Both the position numbers and the translations under genes were made by a program. The notes below the pieces were generated by a model. That model was not told the origin of the DNA, did no database searches, and worked only from the letters and a program-made list of their open reading frames with translations. Positions 55,515-64,000 of a DNA stretch of 64,000 bases are shown here, piece after piece; within the stretch, counting starts at the first letter, position 1, and each line of letters starts with the position of its first letter. This DNA comes from Mesorhizobium sp. NZP2077 (GTDB lineage: Bacteria > Pseudomonadota > Alphaproteobacteria > Rhizobiales > Rhizobiaceae), in assembly GCF_013170805.1 (NCBI RefSeq), contig NZ_CP051293.1, forward strand, positions 4,532,001 through 4,596,000, written 5' to 3'.

Positions 55515-56213
55515 TTACTCCTCAGTCGGCATATGCAGGTACATCGACTGGATGCCGACCCGGCCCGGGCCGGTGAAGCGGTTGACGATAAAATTCATGT
55601 TGGCGCCGAAGAAGCCGCTCGACAGGCGGTCGATCTTGGTTTCCATCCTGACCGAGACATCCTTGAACAGCCAGCCACCCGGCTCGATGTCGATGGTCTC
55701 GCCGGCGGCAAGCGTTTTCTCGAACACATTGCCGTAGCCGTGCAGCCAGACGATGCCGTCGCCGCTATCGCCGCGAAAACGGTCGATGAAGAAGCCGCTC
55801 TGGCCAAACAGCATCGTCGCCAGGCCACGCACGCGCTCGAACGTATAGTCGACATTGCCGGTGGCGGCGAGAAACTGGTGTTCGCGCACCTGGATCTCCT
55901 CGCCGCGACTGAGATGGATCGGCACGATGTGGCCAGGTCCATCGCGGCTGAAGGCGATGATGCCCGCCCCCGACGCCTCGGTGACGAAGATCTGCATGCC
56001 GGCCATCATGCGTTTCAGCGCGCCTTTCAGCGATTTCAGGCCGATGGTGATGGTGGAGTTCTTCCACAACAGGATGTGGTGTTCGAAATAGACGGGCATT
56101 TGCGTCACATCGACCGAAAGCACGGGCACCAGTTCGCCCGCTATGTGGTAGGTGACGCCACCAAAGGTTTCATCCGACACCTGTGTCGGCATCAGTTCCG
56201 GCAAGCTTGGCAT
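55515..56213 (-). CDS. AIM24 family protein
   Basis: The 232-residue protein belongs to the AIM24/TIGR00266 group, beta-rich proteins related to a mitochondrial inner-membrane biogenesis factor; the bacterial role is unknown. Seen are SDETFGGVTYHIAGELVPVL, HHILLWKNSTITIGLK, GAGIIAFSRDGPGHIVPIHL, VWLHGYGNVFEKTLAAGETI and the closing GPGRVGIQSMYLHMP. The chosen ATG has GAGGGGGAAACC upstream; a longer frame adds 30 unlikely residues. Confidence 0.85.
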   Translation of the reverse strand: MPSLPELMPTQVSDETFGGVTYHIAGELVPVLSVDVTQMPVYFEHHILLWKNSTITIGLKSLKGALKRMMAGMQIFVTEASGAGIIAFSRDGPGHIVPIHLSRGEEIQVREHQFLAATGNVDYTFERVRGLATMLFGQSGFFIDRFRGDSGDGIVWLHGYGNVFEKTLAAGETIDIEPGGWLFKDVSVRMETKIDRLSSGFFGANMNFIVNRFTGPGRVGIQSMYLHMPTEE

Positions 56214-56366
56214 GGTTTCCCCCTCGCCGCCTTGCGCGCCAGCCCATTCCGGCTTCCGCACGGTCAGCTGCAGCAGCTTGGTGTGTGACCCCTGGGCCGT
56301 CAAACGAAAACGACCCCTTGCCGCACCGCTCGCGCGAAGGTGATCCAGACAGGTGCGCCGAAGCGA

Positions 56367-56858
56367 TCAGCCGGCAAGCGGCCGGCGATAGACCAGGGTT
56401 GGCTCGCCGGGGGCAGCGGTGTGCTCACCGGCGGCGCCGGTTCGCACGAAGCCGTTGGCTTCGTAGAAGGCGATGGCGCGCGTGTTCCGCGCTTCCACTT
56501 CCAGACGGATGGCGTTGGCCTCTGGAAAACTTTCGATGATCTCGTCGAGGAGCATGCCGCCGATGCCCCGCCCCTGCAGGCTGGGCAGCACGTAAAGCTG
56601 CCGCAGGACAACCGTCTTGCCGCCGTCGATGCCTTCGGCGAAAGCCACGCCGCTAATACGCTTGCCGTCGTCGGCGACGAGGAAGTCGCTGTTCGGCTTG
56701 ATCAGCCGCGCCTTCAGCGAGGCGATCGAATGCCATTCGTCGGTGATCTCGGTGACCTTGGCGGCGCCGTAGATGGCGTCATAGGTCGCATGCCAGGTTT
56801 CGACCAGTACTGCTCGAATTGCATCAAGGTCACGTTCGCCTGCAGTGCGGACGAACAT
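56367..56858 (-). CDS. GNAT-family N-acetyltransferase
   Basis: The 163-residue protein has the GNAT core with the acetyl-CoA pyrophosphate loop in VLPSLQGRGIGGMLL, then RLEVEARNTRAIAFYEANGF, the usual alpha4-beta7 region. The N-terminal part (IRAVLVETWHATYDAIYGA) resembles RimI-like or polyamine/antibiotic acetyltransferases. Substrate unknown. It begins 4 bp after the gatB stop, so it is co-transcribed with gatB. Confidence 0.88.
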   Translation of the reverse strand: MFVRTAGERDLDAIRAVLVETWHATYDAIYGAAKVTEITDEWHSIASLKARLIKPNSDFLVADDGKRISGVAFAEGIDGGKTVVLRQLYVLPSLQGRGIGGMLLDEIIESFPEANAIRLEVEARNTRAIAFYEANGFVRTGAAGEHTAAPGEPTLVYRRPLAG

Positions 56859-56862
56859 GGCC

Positions 56863-58362
56863 TTACTCGATGCCGAGCTTGGCCTTGACGAGGTCGTTGA
56901 CCGCCTGCGGATTGGCCTTGCCGCCGGTCGCCTTCATCACCTGGCCGACGAACCAACCGGCCATGGTCGGCTTGGCGCGCGCCTGTTCGACCTTGTCTGG
57001 ATTTGCCGCGATCACCTCGTCGACCGCCTTTTCGATGGCGCCGGTGTCGGTGACCTGCTTCAAGCCACGGCTTTCGACCAACTGGCGCGGATCGCCGCCT
57101 TCATTCCAGACGATCTCGAACAGGTCCTTGGCGATCTTGCCGGAGATGGTACCATCCTTGATCAGGTCGATGACCGCGCCGAGCTGATCGGGCGAAATCG
57201 GAGCATTTTCAATATCCTTGCCAGCCTTGTTCAATTGACCGAGCAGATCGTTGATGACCCAGTTGGCGGCGAGCTTGCCGTCGCGGCCGGCGGCCACCTT
57301 CTCGAAATAGTCGGCGATCGACTTTTCCGACACCAGGATCGAAGCGTCGTAGGTCGAGAGACCCAGCGAGGAGATCAGCCGCGCCTTCTTGTCATCGGGC
57401 AGTTCCGGCAGTCCTGTGGCCAAAGCATCGACATAGGCCTGGTCGAATTCCAGCGGCAGAAGGTCGGGATCGGGGAAATAGCGGTAGTCGTGAGCTTCTT
57501 CCTTCGAGCGCATGGAGCGCGTCTCGCCCTTGACGGCATCGTACAGCCGCGTCTCCTGGTCGATCTTGCCGCCGTCCTCCAGGATGGCGATCTGACGGCG
57601 CGCCTCATAGTCGATCGCCTGGCCGATGAAGCGGATCGAGTTCATGTTCTTGATCTCGCAGCGTGTGCCGAACTCGCCACCGGGCCGGCGTACCGAGACG
57701 TTGACGTCGGCGCGCAGCGAGCCTTCATCCATGTTGCCGTCGCAAGTGCCGAGATAGCGCATGATTGTGCGCAGCTTGGTGACATAGGCCTTGGCCTCAT
57801 CGCCGGAACGCAAGTCAGGCTTGGAGACGATCTCCATCAGCGCCACGCCGGAGCGGTTGAGGTCTACATAGGACATGGTCGGATGCTGGTCGTGCATCGA
57901 CTTGCCGGCATCCTGTTCCAGATGCAGCCGCTCAATGCCGACCTCGATGTCCTCGAACTCACCCTGACGGTCGGGGCCGACCGACACAATCACAGTACCC
58001 TCGCCGACGATTGGCTGCTTGAACTGCGAAATCTGGTAGCCCTGCGGCAGGTCGGGATAAAAATAGTTCTTCCGGTCGAAAACCGACTTGTGGTTGATCT
58101 GCGCCTTCAGGCCAAGGCCGGTGCGGATCGCCTGCTTGACGCATTCCTCGTTGATGACCGGCAGCATGCCCGGCATTGCCGCATCGACCAGGCTGACATT
58201 GGCATTGGGGGCCGCACCGAAGGCGGTCGAGGCGCCGGAGAACAATTTTGCTTCCGAGATGACCTGCGCGTGCACTTCGAGCCCGATGATGATTTCCCAG
58301 TCGCCGGTGGCGCCGGGGATCAGGCGTTTTGCGTCGGGCGTGCGGGTATCGATGAGGGACAT
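56863..58362 (-). CDS. gatB: Aspartyl/glutamyl-tRNA amidotransferase subunit B
   Basis: GatB is the kinase/transfer subunit of GatCAB, which turns Glu-tRNA-Gln and Asp-tRNA-Asn into Gln- and Asn-tRNA. The 499-residue protein has [77 protein letters not shown] and a C-terminal YqeY-like tail (about 335-499). Length is normal. gatC and gatA are not in the window, which is usual when they sit elsewhere. Confidence 0.97.
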   Translation of the reverse strand: MSLIDTRTPDAKRLIPGATGDWEIIIGLEVHAQVISEAKLFSGASTAFGAAPNANVSLVDAAMPGMLPVINEECVKQAIRTGLGLKAQINHKSVFDRKNYFYPDLPQGYQISQFKQPIVGEGTVIVSVGPDRQGEFEDIEVGIERLHLEQDAGKSMHDQHPTMSYVDLNRSGVALMEIVSKPDLRSGDEAKAYVTKLRTIMRYLGTCDGNMDEGSLRADVNVSVRRPGGEFGTRCEIKNMNSIRFIGQAIDYEARRQIAILEDGGKIDQETRLYDAVKGETRSMRSKEEAHDYRYFPDPDLLPLEFDQAYVDALATGLPELPDDKKARLISSLGLSTYDASILVSEKSIADYFEKVAAGRDGKLAANWVINDLLGQLNKAGKDIENAPISPDQLGAVIDLIKDGTISGKIAKDLFEIVWNEGGDPRQLVESRGLKQVTDTGAIEKAVDEVIAANPDKVEQARAKPTMAGWFVGQVMKATGGKANPQAVNDLVKAKLGIE

Positions 58363-58643
58363 GACGGCCTACATATTGAAAGTGCTGAGTATGCGCGAAT
58401 GCATATTCTGGTGTGCATTCTCGCTAGTGCAAACCGCCAAAAGAGACAAGCGCAAAGCCACGGACTGGCCTTTTCAGCCGCTTTCGCCTATAGGACGCCG
58501 ATCCCAATGGAGAGTGGATGTCCACTTACGCTCAGTCCCGGTAAGGCCCTGACCTCGTAGCGAGGCAGGGCAGAAAACCTGAAACCCCGTGCCGCGAAGC
58601 TTTCGCGGCGGCGGTATTTTCTGTTTTCCCGGAAACTCTCCCA

Positions 58644-58901
58644 ATGGATATTTCGCGCACTGAACAGCGCATCCTGCACCTGCTTGCGCAGGGCGGACGC
58701 ATTGAAATCGAAAAGAACCAAAAGAAACGGATCGCCTCCGTCAAATGCCTGACCCGCGATGGCTGGCATCATCCCGGCGTCGATCTCGATCTGTTTCGAA
58801 AGCTGAAACGCAAGAAGGCGGTTTCGTCGTCGGGCGGCGGTGCCTACCGCATCACCAGGCGCGGACTCGAACTCGTCCGCTCCGAACTCGACAACAGATA
58901 G
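58644..58901 (+). CDS. YjhX-like (UPF0386) protein
   Basis: The 85-residue protein matches the YjhX family: MDISRTEQRILHLLAQGGRI at the start, then a winged-helix-like region (CLTRDGWHHPGVDLDLFRKL) ending AYRITRRGLELVRSELDNR. In E. coli yjhX has been proposed as the toxin of YjhX/YjhQ, where YjhQ is a GNAT protein. No adjacent antitoxin-like gene is found here; the GNAT gene lies 1.8 kb away beyond gatB. Toxicity in this setting is not established. Confidence 0.82.
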   Translation: MDISRTEQRILHLLAQGGRIEIEKNQKKRIASVKCLTRDGWHHPGVDLDLFRKLKRKKAVSSSGGGAYRITRRGLELVRSELDNR

Positions 58902-58909
58902 AAATGGGT

Positions 58910-58940
58910 CCGCCGGTCGGGTCTCCGGCCGGCGGTTCCT
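58910..58940. terminator. Terminator between YjhX-like and CBS genes
   Basis: An 11-bp stem (58910-58920 with 58925-58935, one G-T pair, tetraloop GTCT) lies between two converging genes, with TTCCTT on the plus-strand side. Confidence 0.7.
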
Positions 58941-58947
58941 TCACCAC

Positions 58948-59379
58948 TCAGGCGGTGGCGATGTAGGCCCTGATCTCGTCCGCCTCGCGTTCGACATCCT
59001 CGATGCGTCGCTTGACCACGTCGCCGATGGAGACGATGCCATCGAGCAGGCCGTCCTTTTCCACCGGCAGATGGCGGAACCGGCCCCTGGTCATGATCTC
59101 CATGACCTCGTTGACGGTGTGGTTCTCATTGCAGATCTTCACCTTCGGCGTCATTGCCGAACGCACGGCTATATCGAGCGCGGCACCGCCTTCCTTGGCG
59201 ACGACCCGCACGATGTCGCGTTCCGACAGGATGCCGACGATCTTGCGATCACCGTTTGTGATGACCAGCGCACCGATCTTGTGTTCGGCCAAGATGCGGA
59301 TGGCTTCGCTGAGCTTTTCGTTCGGCCCGAGCGTCAACACGTCGTGGCCTTTTCTTTCCAGAATTGCCTTAACCGTCAT
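58948..59379 (-). CDS. CBS-domain protein
   Basis: The 143-residue protein consists of two CBS motifs (about 8-60 and 73-130): LSEAIRILAEHKIGALVITN, KIVGILSERDIVRVVAKEG, then VNEVMEIMTRGRFRHLPVEK and LDGIVSIGDVVKRRIEDVE. A pair of CBS motifs forms a Bateman module that binds adenine nucleotides. No enzyme domain is attached, so it is probably a stand-alone nucleotide sensor. GAGGAGG precedes the ATG. Confidence 0.92.
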   Translation of the reverse strand: MTVKAILERKGHDVLTLGPNEKLSEAIRILAEHKIGALVITNGDRKIVGILSERDIVRVVAKEGGAALDIAVRSAMTPKVKICNENHTVNEVMEIMTRGRFRHLPVEKDGLLDGIVSIGDVVKRRIEDVEREADEIRAYIATA

Positions 59380-59467
59380 GGCGTCCTCCTCTGCTTTTGC
59401 CTGCCGGTTCCTGCCCTGACCGGCTTTCACATGAGAGTGAACATCGTGCGCCGTGATCGGTTGCATT

Positions 59468-60226
59468 TCAAGTGCGGCGGTCGGGGGTTTCCCACTCGGG
59501 CGGCTGCCATCGCCTGTCGAACCAGCGCAGGCCAAAGAAGCCGGCGACAAAGCCGCCAATATGGGCCTCCCAGGCGATTTGTCCGTCTACTCCAGGGGCA
59601 AAGCCGAGCAAGCCGGTGGCGAGGTTGATGATCATCCACACGGCGAGGAAGATCACGACGCCGCGCAAACGCAAGACAATCGCGATCGGCAGCACAGGAC
59701 CAGCGAAGGCCGCCTTGCCGGCCGACCGGTCGGTGCGGAAACCGAAACGCGCCGCGGCCCCCATCATACCCGATATGGCGCCGGAGGCGCCGACCAGCGG
59801 CGCTTCACCGTATGGGTGCATGGCCCAGAAGAGCGCGACGGAAGCCAGTCCGGTGAAAGCGAAGAACAAGGCGAACCAGAATGCACCGAGGCGATTGGCC
59901 AGAGGCGAGCCAAAGGCGGCCAGCCAGACCATGTTGATGGCAATATGGGCAAAACCGCCATGCATGAAGGCATAGGTGAAGGGCCGCGTGAACAGGAGCC
60001 AGTCGAAGCCGTATTGTCCGGTGTAGAGGACGGGGATGAAGGCTCCGTCATAGAGCAGCGTCATCTGCTGTGCGTCGGTGAGCACATATTGCTGCAGCAG
60101 GAAGACGGCCGCGCAAATGCCGATCACCGCCAGGATGATCGGCGGCAGATTGAACACCGGCTCGCGCGCTGGCGGCGGCATGTTTTCGACCTGTTCGGCG
60201 TCGGAAGGATCTTGCGGTTCGCTCAT
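59468..60226 (-). CDS. Rhomboid-family intramembrane serine protease
   Basis: The 252-residue protein has six likely membrane helices, with the catalytic Ser in LVGASGAISGMMGA and the catalytic His in WEAHIGGFVAGFFGL. HGGFAHIAINMVWL carries the conserved early His/Asn pair. A long cytoplasmic N-terminus contains Pro-rich sequence. It cuts membrane proteins within the bilayer; the target is unknown. Start ATG at 60226 chosen; an in-frame TTG lies four codons earlier. Confidence 0.9.
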   Translation of the reverse strand: MSEPQDPSDAEQVENMPPPAREPVFNLPPIILAVIGICAAVFLLQQYVLTDAQQMTLLYDGAFIPVLYTGQYGFDWLLFTRPFTYAFMHGGFAHIAINMVWLAAFGSPLANRLGAFWFALFFAFTGLASVALFWAMHPYGEAPLVGASGAISGMMGAAARFGFRTDRSAGKAAFAGPVLPIAIVLRLRGVVIFLAVWMIINLATGLLGFAPGVDGQIAWEAHIGGFVAGFFGLRWFDRRWQPPEWETPDRRT

Positions 60227-60631
60227 CTGCAATGGCAACTCGATGCTGGTTCGATCTGGGCTGGTTCGATCCAGCGAGCATCTAGAGCACGGTCATTGGA
60301 ACCGCAAACGGCGAATCGCCCCAGCGCGAATCAAAAAAGAAGCCGTCCAAGGTTTCCCTTGAACGGCCGGTCGAGCCCCCTGCTCCCCTAAAACTCTGAC
60401 TGAAGTGCTGCCGATCGTCGCGAAACGACCGCTTCTGGAGTGGTTTTGGTGTGCCACGGGGCGCCCTCGGGCGCAACGTAAACCAGTTGTTAACCTTAAC
60501 GGCCCCGACCCGTGAACAAGTGTTAACGATGCTGGCACGCTTCCTGCTCCGCAACGCATGTAAGTCATCGGAGGGCGCCCTTCTGTTCACCGATGGGACA
60601 TCAGACGACAGAATGCGCGGAGCAGCATACC
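60227..60631. other. Divergent intergenic region between rhomboid and PAS genes
   Basis: A 405-bp region that should contain promoters for both genes. It has a few TGTTAAC-type sequences (around 60489 and 60520) but no clear palindrome, tRNA or terminator. An ATG at 60593 in frame with the PAS gene is a possible earlier start. Confidence 0.4.
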
Positions 60632-61264
60632 ATGAAACAAAACGGATCGATCACGCTGTTCCATTATTGGAATCGCCTGCGTGACGGACGCCCTGCTCCG
60701 AAGCGCTCGGAAGTCGAACCGGCCGATATCAAGTCGCTGCTGGCCGATACGTTCATCCTGGAAAAGGACACACGCGGGCAACCCGTGTTCCGCCTCGCCG
60801 GCACCAGGCTCTGTGCCTGCTATGGCCGCGAACTCAAGGGGTTCTCCTTTCCCTCGCTGTGGCGCGACAAGGATCAACGGCTCGTCTCGAAGTTGATCCA
60901 CGGCGTATTCGACCAGAAATCCGTCGTGCTGATCACCTTCGAGGGCTTCAGCCGCAACGGTCGCTCCAACAAGTTCGAATTGCTTGCCTTGCCGCTTGAC
61001 GGTGGCATCGAAAACCCGCGCTGTCTCGGCGTAGTCAGCGCTGTTGAAAAGCCGTTCTGGCTGGGGGCCGACCCGATCACCGACGCAATGATCGATTCGA
61101 TCCGTGTCATCGATCCGGAGAAAGAGCTCATCAACAACCGTCCGGCGATCGACGTTCCCTCGCTTGTTCCAGCCGAACTCGAGGCGCCCGATACGATATC
61201 CGCGCTTGGCCGGGCGCGCCGCATCCGCCATCTCGTCGTCTTCGACGGCGGGCGCGAGGAATAG
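60632..61264 (+). CDS. PAS-domain (PAS_5-like) protein
   Basis: The 210-residue protein has no kinase or output domain. It begins MKQNGSITLFHYWNRLRDGR and carries ADIKSLLADTFILEKD, VFRLAGTRLCACYGRELKGF and SRNGRSNKFELLALPLDGG, the pattern of the single PAS_5 domain of alphaproteobacterial proteins. A ligand-sensing or partner-binding role is likely. It lies directly upstream of a tandem PilZ gene (119-bp gap) on the same strand. In-frame ATG at 60593 is an alternative start. Confidence 0.8.
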   Translation: MKQNGSITLFHYWNRLRDGRPAPKRSEVEPADIKSLLADTFILEKDTRGQPVFRLAGTRLCACYGRELKGFSFPSLWRDKDQRLVSKLIHGVFDQKSVVLITFEGFSRNGRSNKFELLALPLDGGIENPRCLGVVSAVEKPFWLGADPITDAMIDSIRVIDPEKELINNRPAIDVPSLVPAELEAPDTISALGRARRIRHLVVFDGGREE

Positions 61265-61383
61265 TTGATGATCGCACGGTCTGGCGGGCTCGTTTTTCCC
61301 CTTTGTTAACCCGCTTTGTTGTACTTCTTTGATGAAGTCCTTCGCATCGACGCGCGGGAATGCCAAACGGGGTGTAGGCAGTC

Positions 61384-62001
61384 ATGAGGTCAGCGGCGGT
61401 CGACTACGCGCCGTCCCAAGCTGAAAGGCGTAACTTTCAGCGCGTCCGGGTCAAGATATACGGGCGATTCATGCTGGAAGACCGCACCGAGCACCCTTGC
61501 CAGGTTGTCGACATGTCGCCCGGCAACGTTGCGTTTCGCACCGACCGCATCGGCATGCCCGGCGAAAAAGTCATCGCCTATATCGACCATATCGGCCGCA
61601 TCGAAGGCGTCGTCACGCGGACCTTGCAGGACGGTTTCGCCATGACGGTGATTGCATCCGACCGCAAGAAGGACAAGCTTGCGGCGCAGTTGACCTGGCT
61701 TGCCAACAAGCACGAGCTCGACCTGCCCGAAGACCGCCGCCACGAGCGCGTCGCGCCGCGCAATCCGACCAGCGTGCTGCAGCTCACCGACGGCCGTCAG
61801 TACCAGTGCCGGATCATCGACCTGTCGCTGTCCGGTGCGGCGGTCGAGATCGACGTCAAGCCGGCGATCGGCGTCCAGGTCATGCTCGGCACCATGCGCG
61901 GCCAGATCGTTCGCCATTTCGAGGATGGCGTCGCCATCGAATTCGCCGTCATCCAGCGCCCCGAAACGCTCGATTCCGAATTCAACACGCCGCGCGCCTG
62001 A
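61384..62001 (+). CDS. Protein with two PilZ domains
   Basis: PilZ domains bind cyclic di-GMP. The first copy (about 14-105) has ERRNFQRVRVK as RxxxR-like start and VVDMSPGNVAFRT as the D.S.GG-like motif, with one Gly replaced by Asn. The second (about 117-200) has DRRHERVAPR and IIDLSLSGAAVEI. Such proteins often control motility or surface polysaccharide. No catalytic domain is seen, so it is probably an adaptor. A strong terminator follows 27 bp after the stop. Confidence 0.88.
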   Translation: MRSAAVDYAPSQAERRNFQRVRVKIYGRFMLEDRTEHPCQVVDMSPGNVAFRTDRIGMPGEKVIAYIDHIGRIEGVVTRTLQDGFAMTVIASDRKKDKLAAQLTWLANKHELDLPEDRRHERVAPRNPTSVLQLTDGRQYQCRIIDLSLSGAAVEIDVKPAIGVQVMLGTMRGQIVRHFEDGVAIEFAVIQRPETLDSEFNTPRA

Positions 62002-62027
62002 GCGAGACCGGACAGGACATCCAATCG

Positions 62028-62054
62028 AACCGGCCCTTCGTGGCCGGTTTTTTT
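62028..62054 (+). terminator. Rho-independent terminator of the PilZ gene
   Basis: An 8-bp stem (AACCGGCC with GGCCGGTT, 6-nt loop CTTCGT) is followed directly by seven T, a canonical terminator. Confidence 0.95.
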
Positions 62055-62245
62055 GTTTCTGGCAACAGCGATCGATACCCGTCCGCATCCCGCCCACCGA
62101 ACTCCGGCAATCCAAACAATTCAATACTCAAATGATTCAAATTTTACGTTTATTCTACTGGAGTTTTACTTAAAGTCTGCTTCGCGCTTTTGCGTCAAAT
62201 AAATCCAGCCGTGGCAATGTCTCCTTCGAACGGGGAGACTAGAAA

Positions 62246-62854
62246 ATGAAAAGAACGAGGGGCAAGCTGTTGCTGATGGCAATGGCGATGCAGCTTTCCG
62301 CTTGGGGATCAGCATATGCCGCGGGACCGGCCTATATGCACACCGGCGGACGTACCACGCAGCCTGTTGGCCATTATGAATTCTGCCAGCGCATTCCTGG
62401 CGAATGCAATGAGAGGACGCCCAAGGGCGCGCCGGTCGACCTGAGCCGCAAGCTCTGGGCGACGATCATCAACATCAACAATACGGTCAACATCCGTATC
62501 AAGCCGCGCACCGACATGGAAAACTATGGTGTCGAGGAGTACTGGGCCTATCCCGACAATGGCTATGGCGACTGCGAGGATTACGCGCTGGAGAAGCGCC
62601 GCGAACTGATGGACGCGGGCGTGCCGGCGGGCGATCTCTTGATGACGGTTGCGCGTCAGCCGAATGGCGACGGCCACGCCGTGCTGACCGTGCGCACCAG
62701 CCTCGGCGAGTTCATTCTCGACAATCTGGAAACCAAGGTGCTGTCCTGGACGGACACCGACTACACCTATCTCAAGCGTCAATCGACGGAGAATTCCGGC
62801 GTTTGGGTAACGATCAATGACGGCCGTTCCGATGCGGTCGCCAGCGTCCGCTAG
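62246..62854 (+). CDS. Transglutaminase-like cysteine peptidase (BTLCP/LapG-type)
   Basis: The 202-residue periplasmic protein has a signal peptide (LLMAMAMQLSAWGSAYA) and a Cys-His-Asp triad: Cys in NGYGDCEDYALEKRREL, His in NGDGHAVLTVRT and Asp in FILDNLETKV. LapG of Pseudomonas, in this family, cuts a surface adhesin when c-di-GMP is low, under control of LapD. No LapD-like gene or large adhesin is in the window, so the target is unknown. It follows PAS and PilZ genes. GGGAGACTAG precedes the ATG. Confidence 0.88.
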   Translation: MKRTRGKLLLMAMAMQLSAWGSAYAAGPAYMHTGGRTTQPVGHYEFCQRIPGECNERTPKGAPVDLSRKLWATIININNTVNIRIKPRTDMENYGVEEYWAYPDNGYGDCEDYALEKRRELMDAGVPAGDLLMTVARQPNGDGHAVLTVRTSLGEFILDNLETKVLSWTDTDYTYLKRQSTENSGVWVTINDGRSDAVASVR

Positions 62855-62913
62855 GACGTGACGAGAAACCCGGTCGAGTCCCCACCCTCCCCGTCCCCAA
62901 CGACCGGGTCAAA

Positions 62914-62942
62914 GGAGCCGGCCCCGTCCCCGGGCCGGCTCC
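62914..62942 (+). terminator. GC-rich hairpin after the cysteine peptidase gene
   Basis: A perfect 11-bp stem (62914-62924 with 62932-62942, 7-nt loop) lies 60 bp after the stop. The following bases (GCCATTTC) are only weakly T-rich, so it is a terminator-like hairpin. Confidence 0.6.
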
Positions 62943-63042
62943 GCCATTTCTGGCGGCAGCTGCTAAAATTGATCCAATTTCGATGGCATGGTGTGTGCTC
63001 GCGTCGCCATATCTCCAGAAGATATCAGCCGCAGGAGGTCTT

Positions 63043-63810
63043 ATGCCCACCGAAGCTCGATCACCACGTCTTGCGGTTCTTATCGACGCCGACAACACCT
63101 CCGCCAAGATTGCCGACGGTCTGTTCGAGGAGATCGCGAAGATCGGAGAGGCTAGCGTACGCCGGATATATGGCGACTTCTCCAGCCCTCGGTCCAAAGG
63201 CTGGGCAGACATATTGGCGAAGCACGCAATCATTCCGCAGCAACAGTTCGCCTATACCACCGGAAAGAATGCTTCCGATATCACGCTGGTGATCGACGCG
63301 ATGGATCTGCTCCATAGCGGCCGTTTCGACGGTTTCTGCCTGGTTTCTTCCGACAGTGATTTCACCCGACTTGCTGCACGCATACGCGAACAGGGTGTCG
63401 ATGTGTTCGGATTTGGAGAGCAGAAGACCCCGGAGAGCTTTCGGCAGGCTTGCCGCCGGTTCATCTACACTGAAAACCTTCTGCGTGGCCCGGCGAACAT
63501 CCCGGATACCGTGCCCGCCTCGAAGCCGCTTCGATCGTCTAGTGCCGCGCTGCCCATACTCAAGAAAGTCATCGGCCAAATGGACAGTGAAGATGGTTGG
63601 GTGCTGCTCGGCACATTCGGAAAGCAGCTCTCGAACCTCTTCTCCGATTTTGATCCTCGCACCTATGGTTTCAGCAAACTAAGTGACCTGGTGAGGAGCA
63701 CAGCCGAATTCGAAATCGAGGCTCCCAAAGGGGGAGCCATGCGGATACGGATCAAGCCGACGCCCGGCAAAAAAGGGAAAAAACAAATCCGCTCAGCAGT
63801 AGGCGCTTGA
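63043..63810 (+). CDS. NYN-domain and OST-HTH protein (LabA/DUF88-like)
   Basis: The 255-residue protein has a NYN (PIN-like) domain (about 8-150): RLAVLIDADNTSAKIADGLF, RRIYGDFSSPRSKGWADILA, DITLVIDAMDLLHSGRFDGF and VSSDSDFTRLAARIREQG, with the acidic residues expected for metal binding. An OST-HTH/LOTUS domain follows (about 165-235, KVIGQMDSEDGWVLLGTFGK). These proteins are presumed RNases or RNA binders, and proof of activity is rare. GCAGGAGG precedes the ATG. The GKKGKKQ tail is basic. Confidence 0.87.
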   Translation: MPTEARSPRLAVLIDADNTSAKIADGLFEEIAKIGEASVRRIYGDFSSPRSKGWADILAKHAIIPQQQFAYTTGKNASDITLVIDAMDLLHSGRFDGFCLVSSDSDFTRLAARIREQGVDVFGFGEQKTPESFRQACRRFIYTENLLRGPANIPDTVPASKPLRSSSAALPILKKVIGQMDSEDGWVLLGTFGKQLSNLFSDFDPRTYGFSKLSDLVRSTAEFEIEAPKGGAMRIRIKPTPGKKGKKQIRSAVGA

Positions 63811-63913
63811 CGTCCAGGGGTCGCAGCCACCAAGCGCATCCGAAACCCTCCCTTTCCACGATCAGCAGATCGAGGCACTATCGGCCGTTGCTTTCGTCCC
63901 CTGTATCACGGCG

Positions 63914-64000
63914 ATGTTGGAAATCCCGGAAGATCGATGCGAGCGCCATCGCCTGTTCAAGGCTATCGACGATGCCTTCAAGGCCGGCGACTTCGATGGC
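63914..64000 (+). CDS. Start of a gene running off the window (unknown)
   Basis: From this ATG the frame reads MLEIPEDRCERHRLFKAIDD and continues AFKAGDFDG to the window end, a helical, charged sequence that looks like real coding. The frame is open upstream to 63803 but has no better start codon there. The AFKAGD start recalls ankyrin-type proteins of this group, but 29 codons are too few to name a family. Confidence 0.45.
   Translation, partial: MLEIPEDRCERHRLFKAIDDAFKAGDFDG

Noticed and set aside
58000..58640. YjhX/GNAT toxin-antitoxin operon
   Set aside because: The GNAT gene is on the other strand and separated by gatB, so an operon is excluded.

Overview
The window is a 64 kb stretch of GC-rich chromosome from an alphaproteobacterium of the order Hyphomicrobiales (Rhizobiales). 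It is most like Mesorhizobium or a close relative. This rests on recognisable families and gene order (tuf/tRNA-Trp/secE/nusG; rne-amiC-mrcA-prfB; aat/DUF2155/NDUFA12), a BA14K-family protein, a bacterial NDUFA12 homologue, the alphaproteobacterial RNase E layout and a RIME-like intergenic palindrome. The genus is an inference. I see no prophage, insertion sequence, CRISPR array or plasmid functions.

Layout. 1-8.7 kb: nusG, secE, tRNA-Trp and tuf on the minus strand, with tRNA-Gly(TCC) and tRNA-Tyr(GTA) further upstream. This looks like an ancestral tRNA-tufB-secE-nusG locus opened up by inserted genes: a truncated haemoglobin, a tandem-duplicated ClpP-fold protein, a DMT transporter, a GlsB/YeaQ protein and a YidB/DUF937 protein. 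rlmB is divergent from tRNA-Tyr. 8.8-13.5 kb: a glyoxylate-to-glycerate operon (gcl-hyi-glxR) with a divergent IclR regulator and a repeat-rich control region. 13.5-20.3 kb: mostly accessory genes, including a duplicated pair of small secreted proteins (one BA14K-like, one extremely His-rich), tRNA-Thr(TGT), an orphan sugar-binding protein next to a CHASE3 HWE-type histidine kinase, and unknown genes. 20.3-25.6 kb: a TetR-controlled polyamine-type ABC importer that ends in a metallo-beta-lactamase-fold hydrolase. 25.6-29.0 kb: surface-sugar genes (glycosyltransferase-like, glf, a UXS-like epimerase/decarboxylase).

29.8-36.4 kb: NAD kinase, a RhlE-type DEAD-box helicase, small envelope proteins, and prfB, whose reading frame contains the classical programmed +1 frameshift. 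36.5-44 kb: mrcA (PBP1A), amiC and, divergently, rne with a 650-bp leader rich in inverted repeats. 44-48.6 kb: glutaminase plus aminotransferase, a BepA-like M48 protease and a DsbA-like oxidoreductase. 48.7-53.5 kb: aroQ-accB-accC-aat, a free-standing sigma region 1.1-like protein, an NTF2-like protein, DUF2155 and NDUFA12. 53.7-60.2 kb: panBC, an AIM24 protein, GNAT-gatB, YjhX-like, CBS-domain and rhomboid proteins. 60.6-64 kb: a PAS protein, a tandem PilZ protein, a LapG-like cysteine peptidase, a NYN/OST-HTH protein and the start of a gene that runs off the end.

The most interesting candidates are: the orphan periplasmic binding protein beside the CHASE3 kinase, a possible LuxP/LuxQ-like sensor; the importer-plus-hydrolase operon with its operator; the duplicated ClpP-fold protein in which only one copy keeps a Ser/His pair; the His-rich/BA14K pair with a copied leader; and the stand-alone sigma 1.1-like domain.
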